10,196 nt of DNA from Burkholderiaceae bacterium. GTDB taxonomy: Bacteria; Pseudomonadota; Gammaproteobacteria; Burkholderiales; Burkholderiaceae. The number at the start of each line of letters is the position of its first letter. Positions within the stretch are counted from its first letter, which is position 1. The stretch covers positions 1 to 10,196 of the forward strand of contig JAKONS010000090.1 in assembly GCA_022701845.1 (NCBI GenBank). The letters run 5' to 3'. Below the pieces are notes generated by a model. That model was given only the letters and a program-made list of their open reading frames with translations, searched no databases and had not been told where the DNA came from. Shown one piece after another: positions 8,134-10,196 of this stretch. The translations under genes and the position numbers were made by a program.

Positions 8134-9141
8134 TCAGCGGGCGGCGTCGCCCATGCGGAACTGGTGGGTGGATTCGCCGAGCTGCTTGAGCAGTGCCGCA
8201 TCAAGGGTGATGGCGGCCGCCGCCAGGGTGGCGTCGAGCTGCTCCGGCCGGCTGGCGCCGAGCAGCGGCGCGGTGATGGTCGGCTGGGCCATCACCCAGG
8301 CCACGGCCAGGGTGGCCAGCGGAATGCCGGCTTCGTCCGCTATCTGCTGCAGCTGGCCCACCGCGTCGAAGGCATGGTCGTTCCAGTAGCGGTCCTGGTA
8401 GCGGCCGGCGGCGGTACCCAGGGTGAAGCGGGTGCCGGCCGCGGGGGCCGAGCCCTTGGCGTACTTTCCGGTGAGCAGGCCGCCCGCCAGCGGGTTGTAG
8501 GGAATCACCGCCAGGCCTTCTTCGGCGCACAGGGGCAGCAGCTCGCGTTCGATCTCGCGGAACAGCAGGCTGTAGCGCGGCTGCACCGACACGAATTTCA
8601 CCGTGCGCAGCACCTCGGAGCGGCCCAGGGCCCGGGCCAGCCGGTAGGCCAGGAAATTCGACACGCCGACATACCGGGCCCGGCCCGAACGCACGATGGT
8701 GTCGAGCGCCTCCAGCGTCTCGTCGAGCGGGGTGCGGGGGTCGTCGGAATGCAGCTGGTAGAGGTCGACATAGTCGGTGTCCAGGCGCTTGAGCGAAGCG
8801 TCGATCGCGTCGAGCAGGTGCTTGCGCGAGGCGCCCTGCTGCCAGGCGTGGGGGCCCATGATGCCGACCGCCTTGGTCGCCAGGATGTTGTTCTGCCGGC
8901 GGCCGGGTGAGGCCTTCAGCCAGCGGCCGATGATCTCTTCGGTGCGGCCGGCGGTGCTCGGGTCGCCGCCCAGGGGGTAGACGTTGGCGGTGTCGAGCAG
9001 GTTGATGCCGGCGTCGGTCGCCTTGTCGAGAATCGCCTGGGCCACCGATTCTTCCGTCTGCAGGCCGAAAGTCATGGTGCCCAGCGCGAGGCGCGAGACG
9101 ACGAGGCCGGTGCGGCCGAAACGGGTGGTCGGGATGGTCAT
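8134..9141 (-). CDS. Aldo/keto reductase
   Basis: This is a cytoplasmic NADPH-dependent oxidoreductase of the aldo/keto reductase superfamily with a TIM-barrel fold; the substrate is not predictable from sequence. The protein has 335 residues counted from the ATG at 9139-9141. The catalytic tetrad is complete: Asp50 and Tyr55 (in LLDTANVY), Lys90 (in LATKAVG) and His131 (in LYQLHSDD). VGVSNF follows at about 168-173. [12 protein letters not shown] and the late segment [11 protein letters not shown] (the usual NADPH 2'-phosphate region) also fit. [21 protein letters not shown] is the expected N-terminus; the open frame continues 22 codons further, but with no family match. The gene is divergent from the glutathione transferase, 98 bases apart, which hints at shared control. 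Confidence 0.94.
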   Translation of the reverse strand: MTIPTTRFGRTGLVVSRLALGTMTFGLQTEESVAQAILDKATDAGINLLDTANVYPLGGDPSTAGRTEEIIGRWLKASPGRRQNNILATKAVGIMGPHAWQQGASRKHLLDAIDASLKRLDTDYVDLYQLHSDDPRTPLDETLEALDTIVRSGRARYVGVSNFLAYRLARALGRSEVLRTVKFVSVQPRYSLLFREIERELLPLCAEEGLAVIPYNPLAGGLLTGKYAKGSAPAAGTRFTLGTAAGRYQDRYWNDHAFDAVGQLQQIADEAGIPLATLAVAWVMAQPTITAPLLGASRPEQLDATLAAAAITLDAALLKQLGESTHQFRMGDAAR

Positions 9142-9239
9142 GGTGCTGGTGGAGCCGCGCGCGGCCTGTGCGTGAAGAGGAACTCTGCGACGATACGCGC
9201 CCGCCACGAATCCTTCATCACGGCTTACCCCGAAACACC
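9142..9239. promoter_or_regulatory. Divergent control region of the aldo/keto reductase and GST genes
   Basis: These 98 bases must hold both promoters. The most promoter-like stretch is ACGATACGC (9190-9198). It reads GATACG on the plus strand and TATCGT on the minus strand, so back-to-back -10 boxes could overlap here. No -35 hexamer, operator palindrome or clear Shine-Dalgarno sequence is visible for either gene. Confidence 0.3.
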
Positions 9240-9878
9240 ATGATCGACCTGTATTACTGGACCACCCCGAACGGCCACAAAGTCAGCATCTTCCTGGAGG
9301 AGGCGGGCCTGCCCTACCGGGTGCACGGCGTCGACATCGGCAAGAACGAGCAGTTCGCGCCGGCTTTCCTGCGCATCGCGCCGAACAACCGCATTCCGGC
9401 GATCGTCGACGACGCCCCGGCCGACGGCGGCGAGCCGATGTCGCTGTTCGAATCCGGCGCGATCCTGCTGTACCTGGCCGAGAAGACCGGCCGCTTCCTG
9501 CCGCAGGACCTGCGCGGTCGCCAGGAAGTGTCGCAGTGGCTGTTCTGGCAGATGGGCGGGTTGGGCCCCATGGCGGGCCAGAACCACCACTTCGGCACCT
9601 TCGCGCCGGAGAAGATCCCCTATGCCATCGACCGGTATGTGAAGGAAACCGCGCGCCTCTACGGCGTGCTCGACCGGCGCCTGGCCGACCGTGACTTCGT
9701 CGCCGGCGAATATTCCATCGCCGACATGGCCATCTACCCCTGGATCGTGCCGCACGAGCGCCAGCAGCAGAGCCTGGCGGATTTCCCGAACGTGCAGCGC
9801 TGGTTCGCCTCGATCGAAGCCCGGCCGGCGGTGCAGCGCGCGTATGCGCTGGTGGCGCAGTTCCAGCCCAAGGCCTGA
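9240..9878 (+). CDS. yfcG: YfcG-type glutathione S-transferase / disulphide-bond oxidoreductase
   Basis: This is a cytoplasmic glutathione-dependent enzyme of the Nu-class GST group; E. coli YfcG reduces disulphides using glutathione. The protein has 212 residues. The N-terminal thioredoxin-like domain (1-87) carries TTPNGHK at 8-14, with Thr9 and Asn11 at the positions implicated in YfcG activity and no catalytic cysteine. [10 protein letters not shown] and [17 protein letters not shown] supply the cis-Pro and glutathione-binding Glu-Ser. The helical domain has [19 protein letters not shown], nearly identical in pattern to YfcG. The ATG at 9240 is chosen because MIDLYYW is the family start; 24 further open codons upstream have no match. 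It may end at a weak hairpin overlapping its stop. Confidence 0.94.
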   Translation: MIDLYYWTTPNGHKVSIFLEEAGLPYRVHGVDIGKNEQFAPAFLRIAPNNRIPAIVDDAPADGGEPMSLFESGAILLYLAEKTGRFLPQDLRGRQEVSQWLFWQMGGLGPMAGQNHHFGTFAPEKIPYAIDRYVKETARLYGVLDRRLADRDFVAGEYSIADMAIYPWIVPHERQQQSLADFPNVQRWFASIEARPAVQRAYALVAQFQPKA

Positions 9879-9893
9879 TCGGCCCGGGCTTTT
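9865..9893 (+). terminator. Possible terminator of the GST gene
   Basis: AGCCC (9865-9869) pairs with GGGCT (9886-9890), and inside it GGCC (9872-9875) pairs with GGCC (9881-9884) around TGATC, followed by TTTT. The hairpin overlaps the last codons and the stop. It is imperfect and the T-run is short. Confidence 0.45.
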
Positions 9894-9916
9894 CACCGGC
9901 TTTGCACAAGCGATAC

Positions 9917-9935
9917 CGGGCGCCGTAGACGCCCG
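9917..9935 (+). repeat. Inverted repeat before the DUF1800-like gene
   Basis: CGGGCG (9917-9922) and CGCCCG (9930-9935) are perfect complements around a seven-base loop CCGTAGA. No T-run follows. It lies 25 bases before the ATG and could be a leader hairpin or an operator. Confidence 0.3.
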
Positions 9936-9960
9936 CAGCCGGTCGGAGTTGAATGCGGCG

Positions 9961-10196
9961 ATGGATACCGCCGCGACGCTTCATTCGCCCCGCCTGCGCC
10001 TGGCCTTGCTCGGCGCACCGCTCTGGCTGGCAGCCTGTGCCGGGGCACCCGGAACGCCGGGTGTAGCTGCGGCGCGCCCGGCCAGCCGTCCGACCGACTG
10101 GCGCTGGCTCGGCCGGGTCGGCTACCTGGGCGATGCCGACGCGCTGGCCGCGCTGCGGCGCCAGGGCAGGGCGCTCTACCTCGACGAACAACTGGC
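9961..10196 (+). CDS. Lipoprotein resembling the start of DUF1800 proteins, 3'-partial
   Basis: The first 78 codons of a gene that runs off the right edge. A signal sequence (LRLALLGAPLWLAAC) ends in the lipobox LAAC at residues 23-26, so Cys26 would be lipidated and the protein anchored in the outer or inner membrane. After an Ala/Pro/Gly-rich linker, residues 46-78 read DWRWLGRVGYLG and then ALRRQGRALYLDEQL. This resembles the opening of DUF1800 proteins, which begin with a helix-rich segment and a WLD-x-QL motif; their function is not established. The call rests on about 33 residues and is tentative. The ATG at 9961 has GGAG 12 bases upstream (9945-9948), which is far; a TTG at 9949 is an in-frame alternative. 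Confidence 0.6.
   Translation, partial: MDTAATLHSPRLRLALLGAPLWLAACAGAPGTPGVAAARPASRPTDWRWLGRVGYLGDADALAALRRQGRALYLDEQL

Noticed and set aside
5027..9908. GGCTTTGCACA occurs at 5027-5037 and again at 9898-9908
   Set aside because: Several 11-base repeats are expected by chance in 10 kb of biased sequence, and the flanks do not match.
9283..10191. A 302-codon open frame on the minus strand opposite the GST and DUF1800-like genes
   Set aside because: It is antisense to a clear YfcG homologue and is Arg/Ala/Gly-rich with no recognisable domain.

Overview
The window is GC-rich chromosomal DNA that reads as ordinary housekeeping sequence from a Gram-negative bacterium, most likely a betaproteobacterium of the order Burkholderiales. 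That placement is inference: it rests on the gene order exbB-exbD-lpxK-Trm112-kdsB-adk, with no msbA between exbD and lpxK as gammaproteobacteria usually have, on the NADP-type isocitrate dehydrogenase, and on the codon and base composition. There is no mobile element, CRISPR array, phage gene, tRNA or rRNA that I can support, and I see no clearly new multi-gene system.

Layout, left to right. (1) Positions 1-936, plus strand: most of an L-asparaginase whose N-terminus lies upstream of the window; its 3' end overlaps adk tail to tail. (2) Positions 902-4875, minus strand: an envelope and nucleotide block read leftwards as exbB (TTG start), exbD, lpxK, a 60-residue Trm112-like protein, kdsB and then adk. 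Two junctions are 4-base GTGA overlaps, so the first five genes look like one translationally coupled operon. adk stands 150 bases away and may have its own promoter. (3) Positions 4876-5139: a 264-base divergent control region between exbB and sodB, with two outward -10-like boxes and one perfect DnaA-box sequence. (4) Positions 5140-5774: iron superoxide dismutase sodB and a strong terminator that also serves the opposing DUF192 gene (minus strand, 5792-6280). (5) Positions 6345-6594, minus strand: a 65-residue secreted Lys-rich protein with its own terminator, divergent from icd (plus strand, 6796-8058), which ends in a GC-rich hairpin. (6) Positions 8134-9878: a divergent redox pair, an aldo/keto reductase (minus) and a YfcG-type glutathione transferase (plus). 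(7) From 9961 to the right edge: the first 78 codons of a lipoprotein that resembles the start of DUF1800 proteins.

Functional links: lpxK (lipid A 4'-phosphorylation) and kdsB (activation of Kdo) both serve inner-core LPS synthesis, and ExbB/ExbD form a proton-driven inner-membrane motor encoded at the head of the same operon. sodB, the aldo/keto reductase and the YfcG homologue are all redox or stress enzymes but are not in one transcript. No noncoding stretch exceeds 300 bases; the longest are 264 (4876-5139), 201 (6595-6795) and 150 (1559-1708), each described below. Start sites often use GTG or TTG and Shine-Dalgarno matches are mostly weak.
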